A stretch of DNA of 64,000 bases. Source: Ramazzottius varieornatus (lineage: Eukaryota > Tardigrada > Eutardigrada > Parachela > Ramazzottiidae). Below are positions 20,111 to 32,460 of this stretch, in pieces (within the stretch, counting starts at the first letter, position 1; each line of letters opens with the position of its first letter). The position numbers and the translations under genes were made by a program. The notes below the pieces were generated by a model. That model was not told the DNA's origin. It did no database searches and saw only the letters and a list, made by a program, of their open reading frames with translations. The DNA is taken from NCBI GenBank assembly GCA_001949185.1, contig BDGG01000002.1, positions 7,220,772-7,284,771 of the forward strand. Direction: 5' to 3'.

Positions 20111-22246
20111 TCATGCAGTCCTGTAAGTACGGTGTCCTTCGTGGAAGGATAACATTTCGCGTGTTCCAACCACACTATCCCAGTTGAAAGACTTCATGCC
20201 GTTTTGCGAGGGATTCCCCAGTTCGTCAGACCCCGCTGTGTCGCGCGTGTTGCCTCTAAAGCGCACAACAAGCCCTCGGATGGTAACCTGCTGCCTGAGC
20301 TCCTTGGCCGAGGTCTTGGGCAGGCAAAAACACAGGAAGCCATAAATTATCCTGGCTTGACTCCGGTAACACGAATTCCAACAGCAATAAATGAAGGGGC
20401 TGTAGCACTGTGGAGGAGGAAAACAACCATTATTGAAAGCGATGTCTTAAATAACCAACAGGCTTCCACGAATTGACTGGAAACTTGAAGGAACAACTGA
20501 GTACTGTATTCCAATAATTGGGACGTCGGCGAATAATTTCACCCAGATCGTCTTTCCAAGTGGCGCACGCTCACCGCCAGGAAACCAGGAAAACGTGCGT
20601 AACTTCCGAAAGCGATCTGGATGAAATCATTACCCGTCGCCGATTACCGTGCTAGACATCGCGGTCCAGTGTAACAGCAGGAACAAGAATATGCTATGAC
20701 TGGTCGGACCGTTTAAGTCTTCGAAATCGCGTCGCAGGTGGTAGACGGATATGGGAAGCCAGCACGTGGCGAAAACCACCACGACGAGTATCTGCGAAAC
20801 AAGCAGGTTATTTCTGGTAATTGTAGACAACATTAACAGTTTAAGTCTTCCAAGGTTCTCACCAGCATCTTGATCGATCTTTGACGATTACGGATTATGA
20901 GACCGGCATTTTGTACCGAAAGGAAACCTCCGTTTAGCAAACCCGTGCTGCAGGAAAAGTGATATTTATGTGTCCGGAAGTACTAACGGTACGTTACTGT
21001 ACAGACAGTACAGTTAATCGCATGGTTTCATGTTGCGTACTTCACGGAAAAGAAGTTGTGTGAAAACCATAGCTTTTGCGAAATCTTCCCGTAGCAAATG
21101 CCGGTGATGCTGAGTGGTATGCAAAATTGGAACAGAAAGGTAATTAGGGACAGGTAACGACGATAGGTGACTTCCGGTGGTGGAAAGATGGCAATGCACC
21201 TGTGGAATAACAGTATGATCGGAACTGGGAAAAGAAGCTTTTATACATGAAGTAAGAAATCAGAGGATAAAGTGTCTAAGCTGCGTGAGTTCATCCGGTA
21301 AATCCCAGCGAGCCCGCGACCTTGAAAGGGTCCTTGAGGTGGGTCTGTGGGCGGAACCTTACTAACCTAATCGATGTGGTGAAGGAAATTGCTGTGACGG
21401 TTTGATGGATGAGGGCGTAAGGAAGAGCTCCGAGGATACTGAAGGTCCACACCAGAATGACCAGCGCGATACCGGTGTGAATGGGCATCCGCGGACGGAG
21501 TGGATAGACCGTGACGATCAAGCGATCCACAGCTATGCAGACCATGGTCCAGGAAGCCGAGTAAACCGCCGCTACTTGGATGAAGGGAATCACCGAACAC
21601 ATTAATGAACCAAAAGGCCATTCTTCACTCAGGACCCGCACAAGGTTGAAAGGTATGTTGAGTACTGTAATGCATTTCAAATCATGGCTTTTATGGGTAC
21701 TCAGACAAACCTCTCAGAAAATGTTGCCTTCGATTCTTGACATGACCTACCAGTTATGAGGATATCCGAAACGGCAACATTGAGGAGGAAGATGTTGGTA
21801 ACTGATCTGTGCATCCGTCGCATCTTTCCTACAGGAAAGCAAAAGCTTTGGTTAAACTTGAAAACTGTAACACAAAAGATACTGAAACATGTTTGGTTGT
21901 CCCATGCACGGATGAGGTGGGTACTGCACGTACCGATCACGAACAGGACAAGTAAGTTTCCCATCAAGGAGGCTACGATGATTAGCGTGTAAGCACCAAG
22001 GACAACGCCCATCGCGGTACTTTGTAATCTGATAGGGTATGGCCATTCGGAGAAATCCACACTCTCCGCTCCGTGGAACGAGGTCTTGGACTGATTATCG
22101 CTCGGAAGCAGCTTCAAAAGATCGGCGAAGTTCCGGACACTAGATCGGTTCGAGTTCGGGGCGGGTCCTTCCTGTTCGTGAGATCCCGCATTCTGCATAA
22201 AATCCTTCATCTGCTGAAGAAGATCCGCAGCCGAAGACTCCGTCAT
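20111..22246 (-). CDS. Class A (rhodopsin-like) peptide-type GPCR
   Basis: Seven exons: 21934-22246, 21751-21828, 21367-21664, 21041-21199, 20863-20947, 20648-20791 and 20111-20407, giving 457 residues. The frame is open upstream to 22405, so the start is uncertain. The extracellular N-terminus holds Asn-glycosylation sites. Seven helices are seen: TM1 with SLMGNLLVLFVIG, TM2 NIFLLNVAVSDILIT, TM3 ending AVDRLIVTVYPLRPRM, TM6 FATCWLPISVYHLRRD and TM7 CYSPFIYCCWN. The YPLRPRM second loop and CWLP suggest the NPY/RYamide/luqin-like receptor group; the ligand is unknown. Two canonical motifs deviate: DRY is DRL and NPxxY is SPxxY. The last intron is half filled by a foldback element. Confidence 0.85.
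20521..20645. repeat. Foldback element, GTGGCGCAC family (GPCR last intron)
   Basis: Outer arms ggacgtcggcgaataatttc and gaaatcattacccgtcgccg bracket cccagatcg/cgatctgg and ccaagtggcgcacg/cgtgcgtaacttcc. One end reaches to within a few bases of the minus-strand splice donor at 20647. Confidence 0.8.
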
Positions 22247-22405
22247 TTTTTTCAACCAGGTTATTTCCGCAGGAATGATAAACGTAATGACAAATGAGGA
22301 AGTCGATGTGTTGCCGAAAGGAGAAAATCGACGGTTTATCAAGTGAAGTCCCAAAGGTTGCAGATCAACATACAAAAATCTTCGATACGGCTTATCATTC
22401 ATCAA

Positions 22406-23974
22406 TTCACAGACGTCTTAATAATGAATAATCGCGCCCGTTTCTGGATGGCAGCTGGAAAGGTCGGTTAGGCCAGTGTTGAGGATCTTATTTAAGCTTT
22501 CATGCGAATCGGGTTTGTTGTTGGTGAACATCCACAGACGCGGTTCCAAAATCGATCTGTGCGTGTTGCTTTAGTTGGAGGCGCACCGGATGCGGATTGC
22601 AGTGATTACGGCTCTTGGCGAGGAAGTGTCGTGCTGTTAAATGCGAGTGTCCTTTTTGGTGAAAGACTGGCAACCCAAGAAGTACTCTTTAGCTTCCGCC
22701 AAGCGGCGCCTTAGGGGCGCCGACGTTTCAAGCTCTCAGGTCTCGATCAAGGGAAGACCATAACGAGCTCGAGAGCGACTTCAGATCACTGTAATGCTGC
22801 GCTTAAAAAAATCAGCCCTATGGCTTTTTAGTGTAAGTATGGCGTCGGATGGTTGGCCTTCGGGAAGCTGAGTCGGCCCATGTGTTTCAGCGGAAGACGG
22901 GTCGATTCATCCCCACTGGCTTTTGATCGAGTGCGTCTCCCAAGGATAAATGGGATAAATGTGCGAGGCAGTCAGTTGCTCGTAGATCCTGATTTTGTTT
23001 GTTCCACGCCCAACTAACTTCTCGGTAATTGCAAGGTTGGACTGTATCCCACATTATCGAGCCGTGAACGCTGTCATTCTGCAGAAGGGTCCTCTTTTAG
23101 AAGTCGAAACCAGATCTTGAGCGTATGTGGTAATAGGCTTAAGTCAGTGGTATGTAAAATCGAGAGCAAGATTGATTATCCGACGAAAAGACGACGGGTT
23201 GGTCTTTTTGTTGTTTACAACAGGTTCGTTTGTCTACGGGTGCTTCCATTCAGGCAGAAAACAGCCTCTCCGAGACCCGTTTTAGAAAACTCGGGATGAG
23301 GTTCCCAAAATCATCAGTACGACCAGCTTCTGATCGAAGCAAATAAAACAGAACCGGGACTCTCATTCAATTTTTTCGACTTTGGTTCTGGTGAACCAGG
23401 AAGTAGCAAACCATACAAGACTCACAAGTTATGGTTTGGTAATCTGTCACATTTTTCTGTACTTGGGTTCGAGAACCGAGACAAGTGACATTGCCCGAAG
23501 AGCTACTTACCAGTCTTGTCTTGTTATACTTTGCATAACCTAATCAGGAATTACGTCACCTTCAAGAGGCAAGTCTGTCGTTTGCCCGTTCTCAGCTGTT
23601 AACAAAAGCATAATTTATATCTTGTACATGGAAATTGCGTACGTAATCGAATTCAAATCTCTTTGATGATCAAGGGTCATCCTTCAAGAGGGAAATCCAC
23701 TCTGAAACGATAGTGTGAAATCAGGGCTAAGAAGGAAATCCAGAAGATTGCGCGGACGGATTTCGGACAGCAGGACAGAAATCGGAAAGATCTCCGGGCA
23801 ATGGCGCTCTAACGAAGCGTGATTGAAGGTCTCATAAAACTTGATCCCACGGGGAAATGGAAGTCACAGTAGAAAGCTGATGACGGGATTGTACGGGAAA
23901 CCTCGCAAAGCTCTTGAAGAAATTTAATCTTAGGTGCGGTAATACTTGTCACGGGTTTCGTTCTCGTTGTGGCG
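22406..23974. other. Intergenic region, GPCR to KIF3A
   Basis: About 1.6 kb without a convincing gene on either strand. Several short hairpins (for example cggcgcc/ggcgccg near 22704-22722) and a GGTTCGA box near 23465 occur. The box lacks a matching tRNA cloverleaf. Confidence 0.45.
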
Positions 23975-26659
23975 CTATAGTTTCGGGAATACGCCCTCCC
24001 AGTTGCGATCGGTTAAGGGCTGGGACTTGAGCTGTTCAGCTTGGGCCAGCGCTTCCGCGTGACTGAGTGATCTCACTTGTCCACCATGCTTGCCGTCCGG
24101 ACGCATCATGGCCCCCGTGAAGGCTAAGCAACTCACTTCCCACTCGCCGATATCCTTATTGTACGTGCACTTACTTTCAATCAGCTCCTGCATCTTTTTG
24201 GGCAGGAGCTGATCGATCACCTTCTCATACAGGCGAATATTCTTCTCCACTTCCGCCTTACTCTGCTGTGCTGCCTCTAGCCTTTCCTGGTTTTCCTATA
24301 TCACCAAAATCATAAATGTAATTGAAAACCCACTTCAGGCAATCACTCACACGCTCGTCTCACCTGTCTCAAGTCTTTCAAGTCTGCCCTCAAAGTCACG
24401 ATTTCCTCTTCCAGTCTGGTAACCTCGAACTTCTTTGAGGTAGCGATTTCCTGCAGCGTCTGGTGTTTCTGCTCCATCTTGGACCGTTCAATTTTCTTAC
24501 TTAGTAGAGTTTTCCGTAAATCTTCTTCTCGCTTCCGGCGAAGCTCGAGTTCCCTGAAAGCAAGCGATGCGATTCGGCGAGACAAAGGACGAGATTAGGC
24601 GGGTGATGTAAGATGAGAGTACCGTACTTTGCGCTGGCTTCCAGCAGACGCTCTTGTTCTTCAGCCTTATCCAACAGGTTCTCTCCGCCGACAATGATAG
24701 TCTTCTCTAACAGAGACAGCTTTTCCGTCAATGCATTTCGTTCAGCGTCCGCCGCCGTCAGCTGTTCCTCTTTTGCGGCAATATCTTCTTGCAGCTTCTG
24801 GCGTTCCTTTTCACCAAGAAAGCGATTCCTTTCCAGCTCTTCGCGTTCTTCAGCGAGCTCATCCTGCAAACAAATTTAAAGTGCACTAAACCTTTGGATA
24901 TTCCCTCAAATTATCCAAAAGAAAAACGGACCCGCATTTTCTTTAGCTTAGCTTTTTCTTCTTCTCGTTGCCGCTTTCTTAACATCATCTCTTCGGACAT
25001 TCTTTTGCTGCCCGGTCCGTCATTCTCGCCGCCACCAGGGTCTTCGTTCAGCTGTCTTCGGAGTTCCTGTATCTCGTCTTCGAGCTTCCTCAAAAGGGCG
25101 TCTTTCGGGTCCTCGTTGATCTTGGCTGCATTCTTGATGGACTTGGCCCGGGTAGCATACCGAAGTGTGTTGACGGTTTCATCATAGTTGTAGCCGGCTG
25201 GTCCCACGTTGGCACACATCACCGTCTTCGAGTTACCCCCTAGCGAGTCTTGCAGGATCCGGGTCAGCTTTGAGTTGCGGTAAGGTACATGAGTGCTTTT
25301 GCCATCGGTCAGAGCGGCAATGACGTTACCCAGGTTGCTCAAACCGTGGTTGATTTTTGCGGCTTCCTTCAGTCGGTCGTCAGTCGCTTCCGTCTTCCTG
25401 TAAACCCCAACGCGACATTTTACAGAAATACTTTGGTAGAAGACCGAAAGACAGGCTTACGTTTGACGTTCGGAACCCGCGAGGTCGACAAGGTTCAGCT
25501 TGCCTACGCAAAGGTGGACTGATCCATCAGAGCGCCGCTCGCTCTTTTCGACTATAACGGTGAAGATGGCGTGAGATCGCGAACTGTGGAGATTCATCTT
25601 AGTAGCGGCGGTCACACGGTTCTTCTTGCCGACCGCCATGATGCGATCTAGGTCGTCTGCGGAATAAACCACTTGCTCACTAAGGTCCTTCACGTACACA
25701 CCTACAAAAGTACATTTTTGTGAAAAGGATTTCTTAAGATTATGGAAATAAAGTAGGACGGAATGCTACCTTTGAGCTTGTCCTCCTTGATCTCCAAGAT
25801 GTTAGCGTTCCCTGCACGGTCGCGGTCTCCTTTCTTCGCCAGCAAATCGCGGATCTGTTCTTTGTAGATTTCGAAGTAAGAAACGCGAACCAGGAACCTC
25901 TTGTTATCTTCCGCTTTTGAGATGTGTCCGAAGATATGGACGAATGAGTTCGGGATTATTCCTCGTAATTCCGGCTTGTCGCTCACTCCTTCCATCGTAA
26001 ACGTTTTACCTAAAAAGAAACATCGTGGTAAATTGCTCTGGTATTACCGGTGTAGCCGCAGTGTGACAAAATTTAATACCACAGTACTACGACCACAAGA
26101 CTGCGCGTGCGAACTGCACGAACGCTTTTCTTTTGTCAGTATCGAATTCAAATTCTGTATTCTGCAAGTTTCTTCGCTACTTTGTGATCCTTCAAGTGTC
26201 ACACAAATGGAACATCGGCAGATGAATTGGATATGATCGTCAGCCCAAGTGGCGCACGGTTCCATTGTTAATGGCTGAAGCTGTACGCCACATCCGAGAA
26301 CAGTCGTGCTCGAGTCATTTGCCGACGTTTCAAATATCCTTACCGCTGCCAGTCTGGCCGTAGGCAAAGATGGTGCCGTTGTATCCTTCCAGGACATTGT
26401 CGATGATGGGACGCGCCACTTGGTTGAATATGTCGGGCTGGGTGGAGTCCGCGCCGAAAGCATGATCGAAGGTGTACACTTTGCTGGCGTCCGTAGAGGG
26501 ATCTTTGACGGTGATAGTCCGATGGACGCTATTGACGGCCACGACGATGGGATATCCAGCCTTGACTTCTTCGGATGACGGCGGACGGCAGCGCACTACC
26601 ACCTTGATGTTGTCCCCTCGGTTGTCAGCTGATCCGGGTGCTCTGTTCTCCCCGTCCAT
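23975..26659 (-). CDS. KIF3A: Kinesin-2 motor subunit KIF3A
   Basis: Seven exons: 26344-26659, 25770-26009, 25461-25701, 24932-25397, 24628-24863, 24364-24553 and 23975-24295, giving 669 residues (human about 699). The N-terminal kinesin motor shows the P-loop [13 protein letters not shown], switch [12 protein letters not shown], switch [10 protein letters not shown] and the microtubule-binding [16 protein letters not shown]. It then passes through the neck [20 protein letters not shown] and a long coiled coil (residues about 390-580). The C-terminal segment with [19 protein letters not shown] resembles the KIF3A tail, not KIF3B. KIF3A pairs with KIF3B and KAP for anterograde intraflagellar and organelle transport. 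The P-loop has Ser where TGTGKT is usual, a conservative change. Confidence 0.97.
26207..26335. repeat. Foldback element, GTGGCGCAC family (KIF3A intron 1)
   Basis: The left end ggaacatcggcagatgaatt and right end gagtcatttgccgacgtttc are inverted. The inner core cccaagtggcgcacggttcc pairs with gtacgccacatccgag. One terminus lies 8 bp from the minus-strand donor at 26343. Confidence 0.75.
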
Positions 26660-27475
26660 CCTTGGCCTGGATCAGCTGCGGGATGAGGTTCGATCTGGAA
26701 TTCGGCCGAAACTGGGTATTCGATGCTTCGCTTTGCGCAAGACTGGCGCAGGTGAAGTAGGGGAGCACCAACGTAAACTTCGACAACACAAATCTGTGTG
26801 ATCGATACCATGTTTGCAGATGGATTCGACGCAGTCGCCGCGGAGGGTTGTCAGAATAGGATCACCTGATCGCTAAGGATATCGATCAAGCTGCCTCTGA
26901 GATATGGATTTTAGGATTTGTACCGTCGTACCGAGCTATGAGTGGCGGAACAGCTGATGAGAAGCACGACGAGGATGTTTTCGTTTTAGGCTCGTAGAAA
27001 CTGGCGGGATGTTACTGCAGTATCAACCAATCAACTGAATCGCCCAAAGCTATGTCAGAAGGAAGAACAGACACACAAAGGACGGATTCCGACCCGCAGG
27101 TAATTTTTGCATAGTAATTGTAAGACAAAACTAGAATCTATTATCTATCTCCGACATAGCAGTATGTTTCGTGCTTTTATTCTTCAACACAATTTTGCTA
27201 ATCCTGTTCGTCCCCGGAAATGGCACGGAGACCCAAAACCTGTTGGTTCGCCAGACAATGCAATGCAATTCCTCCCTAAGGCACACTTGACCTACTCGGT
27301 CTGCTCTTACTGTAGACGTCTGACCTTGGGAAAGTGATGCGCCGATACTGTGATTAATAACCGTACCTACTTGTCAAATGTTCATTCTAGGGAGTCTTCC
27401 CATCTGTTTGTAAGCACAGGGTGTCTTCCTTATGGCTTTGTTTCCCACCACCGTTCTCGGCTTGTTTCTCAAAAG
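26660..27475. other. Divergent intergenic region, KIF3A / secreted protein
   Basis: About 0.8 kb between divergent genes. I see no conserved exon or repeat. Confidence 0.4.
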
Positions 27476-28299
27476 ATGTTAAAGTGTGGATGTCCCCGGA
27501 AGCTCCTTATCGGTCTATTCCTGCTGACACTACGAGGTGAATTATGGTGTTATTTTTTCGATATACAGTATAAAGTGACAAAATATTCATATGCGGTGTA
27601 TGGGTCGTGATACGATTGTTGAATGTTACCGTTGTACAATAATAATTATGTCAATTTGGTTTGTTTATTTTAGCCGCGAACATTGGTGAAGCACGAATGA
27701 AGGAGGGCCGGGGTCGGTCTGTGTTCCGAAAAAGTGCAGAGAAACCTTATAAAAGCTCATTTCCGGAGATGGAACATCGAAAGGCAGTCATCCACACAGT
27801 CCGTCCTCAAGATACCATTTCAAAAGAGCACAGGCTTTCTCGAAAGGAGGCCATTTCGCGAGCACAACCGTCAGACATTGTTCGCTGGGCATTCCATCCC
27901 CTACGGCATGGGAGAAGCGAGAATGGGACACAGCCTCGCTCACGTGCTAAAACTGGACGTATTCGCGGCCTGGACGACCTGGCTCTTCGTTTTCGTGAGT
28001 GGGACAACGATGCGCGATACCTGCATGAACCGCGTGCCGCCGTCCTCGTTCCAAAGAGGTCCCGCATTCTAGGCGGCAATAAACCAAGCGTAGGGAGCAC
28101 CAGTGAAAGACCAGATAGAACCGATGACCGAAGACCCACAAGAGTTTCTACAGCCGTTGATGATAAGAGCAGTGTACAGTATGCGATGCTGCTGGCAGGG
28201 GAACAGTATGCCAGAGATCAAAGTCAGCGGACCACCACTATTGGACCAAACACTACTACGTCTTCCCCCTCTGAAACCGATCAATCCTGGGCCATTTAA
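27476..28299 (+). CDS. Unrecognised secreted basic protein (possible peptide precursor)
   Basis: No family is recognised. Two exons, 27476-27536 and 27674-28299, join in phase to give 228 residues. The first exon alone encodes a signal-peptide-like start (MLKCGCPRKLLIGLFLLTLR). The mature region is very basic (many Arg/Lys), low in Cys and without transmembrane segments. Mono- and dibasic sites are frequent (KR, RR, RK). One segment reads WAFHPLRHGRSE, where HGR would be a C-terminal amidation signal. GLDDLALRFREW follows later. A neuropeptide or antimicrobial-type precursor is possible, but no repeated peptide is present. Without expression data it may also be a chance ORF. The signal exon, splice site and phase agreement support a real gene. 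Confidence 0.5.
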
Positions 28300-29116
28300 T
28301 ACCTGGTTACTATAAGAGTCTTCTTAATAATGATCTCTGCTGAAGCTTTCGGGTGGTTCTTCTCCTTGGGAATTCCCCATATCCAGAAAAGGTTCTCAGT
28401 GATAAGTAGCACAGAAACGTACATCTTTTTATCCTTGATTCTTGATGAATGTAAACACGTTGTTTGTCGTATTGGAATGTGACTTTCTGGCAATGATAAA
28501 CTGCAGGACTCTCGGGTGTATTTTTCGATGTGCTCAGGCTTCAGTGGGAAGATGGATGTGCTGGCTCGGTCGAGCAAGACATTGTAATGGCTCATTTGGC
28601 CTTTGCGGTATGGAATGACATCAGTATGGCCGATCGATCTCGTGAGAGAATCCACGGGAAGCTTGTTGCACTAGAATGGACAGCTGACCATTCCGTCAAG
28701 GCCATCTGCACTAACTCTTTCTCTTGTTATGAACAGATCGTAAATGAGCCGTAATTATGTATGGAAATGAGAGGCTGACCGCTCCCTTATGCAATTTTCT
28801 TCGAATGGACACGGCCGGCTATTCAGCCCATTCAGCCTCGCCTATCCCTTATTCCAGCAAGACCGCCTTGAGATAATCGTCAGAAAAAGAAATGAGCAGC
28901 CTCGAATAATGACAGGCTTATCTTCGTTTCTCTTTCGTGGCACTCGGGTCGTCGCTGATTACCCTTTGCTCGGAGCTGTGGCCATCAACCGATTTCCATA
29001 GAATGTCCATTTTGTGACAAAGTTTGCTTCGGGTTTCTTCGGCTGTTGGTTGCGCTTGGAAGTTGGGTCTCAAAATAGGCGAATACTTCCTTGTTCGAGT
29101 ACGATTTCGCTGCGCC
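28300..29116. other. Intergenic region before the mosaic protease
   Basis: About 0.8 kb between two plus-strand genes. Short ORFs here have no recognisable domain. It presumably holds the 3' UTR of the secreted protein and the promoter of the protease. Confidence 0.4.
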
Positions 29117-32100
29117 ATGGAATTCCGTCTGTGGATAGGAGCAACTGTTTTCTGCCTGGTATATGCACGTTTCGACTTTACACGAATGACTGTTTTGTCC
29201 CCAGTTAATCTAAATTGAAAGCGGTATGAATTGTCAATGTGCTACTTTAGGCGTTTGCGGGAATATTTTGTGACAACTCCACAACTGTAGAAGTCTTCAC
29301 TAACAACAGCATCACATTCCTGCAGAACACCGCCGATGTTGACCTTGCCCCAGCCATTTCGGAAAATACAAGTGAGTTTTGGGCGTCGCTTCACGAGTTT
29401 CGAGTCCTCATGAGCTACTTGTCTTTGTAGCCTTTGGAAGAGACTGCAATACCACCTTAGATTGCAATAGCGCCATGTCGTGCCACAATGGCCTGTGCGT
29501 TTGTCCAGCAAAATCCCTAAAAGTCAGCGGTACATGCGTCGGTAAGTCTGACAATGTTTTCCTGATTCTGCGCTTTGATCAACCCGTTTGAAGGTAGAAA
29601 TACCAAAAATACCATTGTGTTATTTAGGAATTTTGGGGCTCGATTGCTCCGCTCTGGGACAATGCGAGCAACATGTGGCGAACTCCATCTGTGACTTCTC
29701 AACCGCCAGTGCGGGTATCTGCGTGTGTAAACCTGGGTATGCCGCATGGAATCTCCAGCTTACTCTGCCTACCGAGTCGAACACCAGTTCCCGTCACCTT
29801 TACGTCATAGCAAATAACACTTGTACCGGTAAATACTCTCCGAATCTCCCAAAATGAGCCCATCGAATTCAACTGCTTTGCTTTCAACTTAGCTGTCTTG
29901 AACGCCGAGTGTGAGGGAAACGAGGGGCTCTGCTCGAATGTCGATAACGCAAAGTGCGCAGTCTTCGGCACCTCTACCAAGAAGAGGTGCGTCTGTGCCG
30001 ATGGGTTACGACCAAAGGGGGCAACGCAAAGAACAGCGATAGCCGATAGCTTCCACAGTCCTGGTTCGTCAGAGGAACCGTCAACATCATGCGAAGGTAT
30101 CTGTCGATGTACTGACTTGCGTACTGTATTACGGAAGGTTGTTTTGCCGATGCAGCAGGGCATATTTGTTTTTGTTGTATTGATAGATGTTATTGGAAAC
30201 CACTGCAGCGCTTCCGGGACTGACTATCCTGATTGTAGTCTGTTCGTCAAGAATACCTACTGCGATAATGAGACTGAGCGATGCACGTGCAAAGAAGGTT
30301 TCACTGTGAATAATTTGACCAAGTTATGCGAAAGTAAGGTTTTTTCCTATTTTGATCTGTTTCAATTTTCGTATCATAAACATGAATTATTGTCTCATTG
30401 TCACTTTTGTGTTTTTTTGCAGATGACACCATCAGGAGTCAAAATAATGCGACAGCTGGAAACATGTCCCGTATGTAATCTCGCTCTTTTTTAGTTTACC
30501 ATTTCGAGAATCAGTACTCGAATATTGGTTAGTTTTCTGTAGGTGTCGCTGTTTCGCCTTTCACCGATGAATATCAGCTGTTCTTGACGAGCCGATGTTT
30601 CATGCTAAATTACCCGTGCGCCGTCGAGAACTCCATCTGCATGCACAGTCCCTTTTCGCTCTACGAAGGCGTATGCCATTGTGAGCCTGGTTACGTTCAA
30701 ACAAGCTACACCACGTGCGAGTCCGTTGACGGTCCTGCTGATGAAAAACCCGGAGTGGACACTGACGACATCCGCACCACCACGGAGAACCCTGTGACGA
30801 CGACCAAAGCTACCAAACCATCAAAAACAACCAAAGCTACCACCACCGCTAAGACAGCAAAGCCTGTCAAGACCACTACAGCTACCGCCACTGCGACCAC
30901 TGATGGCGCCACCATCGATACAACCGATGGACCCAGTACCGAGGCTGAAACTACGGAAACCTCGACCGACAGTGGCGCCACTGAAAAACCGCCGGTGACT
31001 GCTACCACTGCTCCGGCGATGACGAATCCTCGCAACTGCGGAGTGCCGAAGTCCGCAAAGTCGAGGAAGTCCGGAATTAGTAGGCAGTTTGGCGTGAGGT
31101 ATCCCAGCCATGATTCGGAGGATATGAAAAAAATTGTGGGAGGCCAAGCTGCCCAGGAGAACGAAATTTGCTGGCAGGTCAGAATGATCCAGATACTGCG
31201 GACAAAACCTCGACCCTTGTTGGTACCGTATGCATTGGTCTAATGTATCCTGGGTTATCTCTGTTACAGGCGGGAGTAATCTCTTTCATGCCCAACCTCC
31301 AAAACTACGAATATTGCGGCGGAAGCATTCTTAACGAGGTGAGAAGGTCTTTCGTTTCTGTCGTGCCTCGTACTAAACAAGCGCCACATTGGCACTAATG
31401 GTATTAAATATTTCTTTGCAGAATTTTGTATTGACCGCCATGCACTGCGTTGTTCAGTAAGATATTCATTTTTGCTACTTGGAATTGGTCGGGGGTATTT
31501 TGTCACCCAGTTAAAGAGCTGGATGCGTGTTTGATGAGGACTGTTTGTAGGAATAGCGACGTGAACCACCCAACACAGTTGGATCATATCTTTGTCTCGG
31601 TCGGTGCATCCAGCTTTCCTAAGCCCAGCTCAGCGAACACCGGTTGCGGAAGCTTCAGGAAGGTCTCGCGAGTGATAATAAACCCTGATGCTGCCTTCAT
31701 CACGAAGGGCGACTCGCCAGAATTCCTGGGTATCGCCAACGATCTGGCCTTGATCGAGCTGGAAGAACCGCTGGACCTCGACATGGGCTGTATCTGCGCC
31801 ATCTGCCTTCTCGATGAGCGTCCGGCCGCTGGAGAAGAATGTATCATTTCTGGATACGGATGCCAAGATGCTGAGTGCCAGTCACCTCCTCCACACAGCT
31901 TGTCCTGGATGAAAGTACGGGCATTTCAACTCTTTTAAAGTATGGGACGTTCGACGCTGATGAACCAGGTTTATTCTCAAGTGGCGCACTGTGTCGTTGG
32001 TGTTGAAGGTTGGGGTGCGCAACATGGGGAAATGATCTGGATTACCGCCTTCTCATTGCCTACTTCTCATATATGTATTGTTCGGTAGCACATTACAAGT

Positions 32101-32460
32101 CTCCCTTCAGGTTCCCATCGTGGCTAAGAATGACGATCGCTGCCAACATGGCTCTACCCAGCTGAGCACTGACTCGCTCGTCTGCATCGAAAGCACCACG
32201 GACCAAGATGCTTGTCAAGGCGACAGCGGCGGTAAAATTACCCTTTAAGATTATAACTGATAGAATTTACACTATTGGTTTTTGAAGGACCGCTGTCGTG
32301 CTACGAAAAGTCGACGGAGAAATTTTACTTGGCGGGAGCCACAAGTTACGGCTTCGGCGGGAATGGTCGAAGCTGCGCCGCTGGACAACTAGCTCGCTAC
32401 ACCGATGTCATCTACTTCCTGGACTGGATTCGGTCCGTCATCGGCAACGACCAGAACTAA
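29117..32460 (+). CDS. Mosaic secreted serine protease: EGF-like modules, Thr-rich stalk, trypsin domain
   Basis: Thirteen exons: 29117-29158, 29251-29371, 29431-29541, 29628-29828, 29893-30096, 30187-30333, 30423-30470, 30543-31177, 31270-31338, 31422-31456, 31551-31914, 32111-32231 and 32288-32460, giving 756 residues. A signal peptide (MEFRLWIGATVFCL) precedes five Cys-rich EB/EGF-like modules, nearly one per exon (for example CHNGLCVCP, CDNETERCTCKEGF). A mucin-like Thr/Ala/Lys stretch follows (nucleotides 30770-31030), then a trypsin-fold domain. The predicted activation site is KKIVGGQAA. The triad is TAMHC (His), NDLALIEL (Asp) and CQGDSGG (Ser). Asp six residues before the Ser predicts trypsin-like specificity for Arg/Lys. 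It is probably extracellular, in defence, coagulation-like or matrix processing. Intron 12 carries a foldback element. Confidence 0.92.
31944..32049. repeat. Foldback element, GTGGCGCAC family (protease intron 12)
   Basis: gggacgttcgacgctgatga ... ctcaagtggcgcactg opposite ggggtgcgcaacatgggg ... gatctggattaccgcc. The copy is diverged, and the right arm core is only partly conserved. Confidence 0.65.

Noticed and set aside
20204-20476. Plus-strand 90-codon ORF after the DCN1-like gene
   Set aside because: Antisense to the last GPCR exon, which carries the TM7 motif and basic tail in phase.
22247-22405. N-terminal extension of the GPCR frame to an upstream ATG
   Set aside because: Not excluded, but the extension looks unlike a receptor N-terminus. 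The ATG at 22246 gives the simpler model.
23450-23490. GGTTCGA box resembling a tRNA B box
   Set aside because: No acceptor stem or A box could be paired at tRNA spacing.
30706-31035. Val/Ala-rich minus-strand ORF
   Set aside because: Shadow of the Thr/Ala-rich stalk of the mosaic protease on the plus strand.
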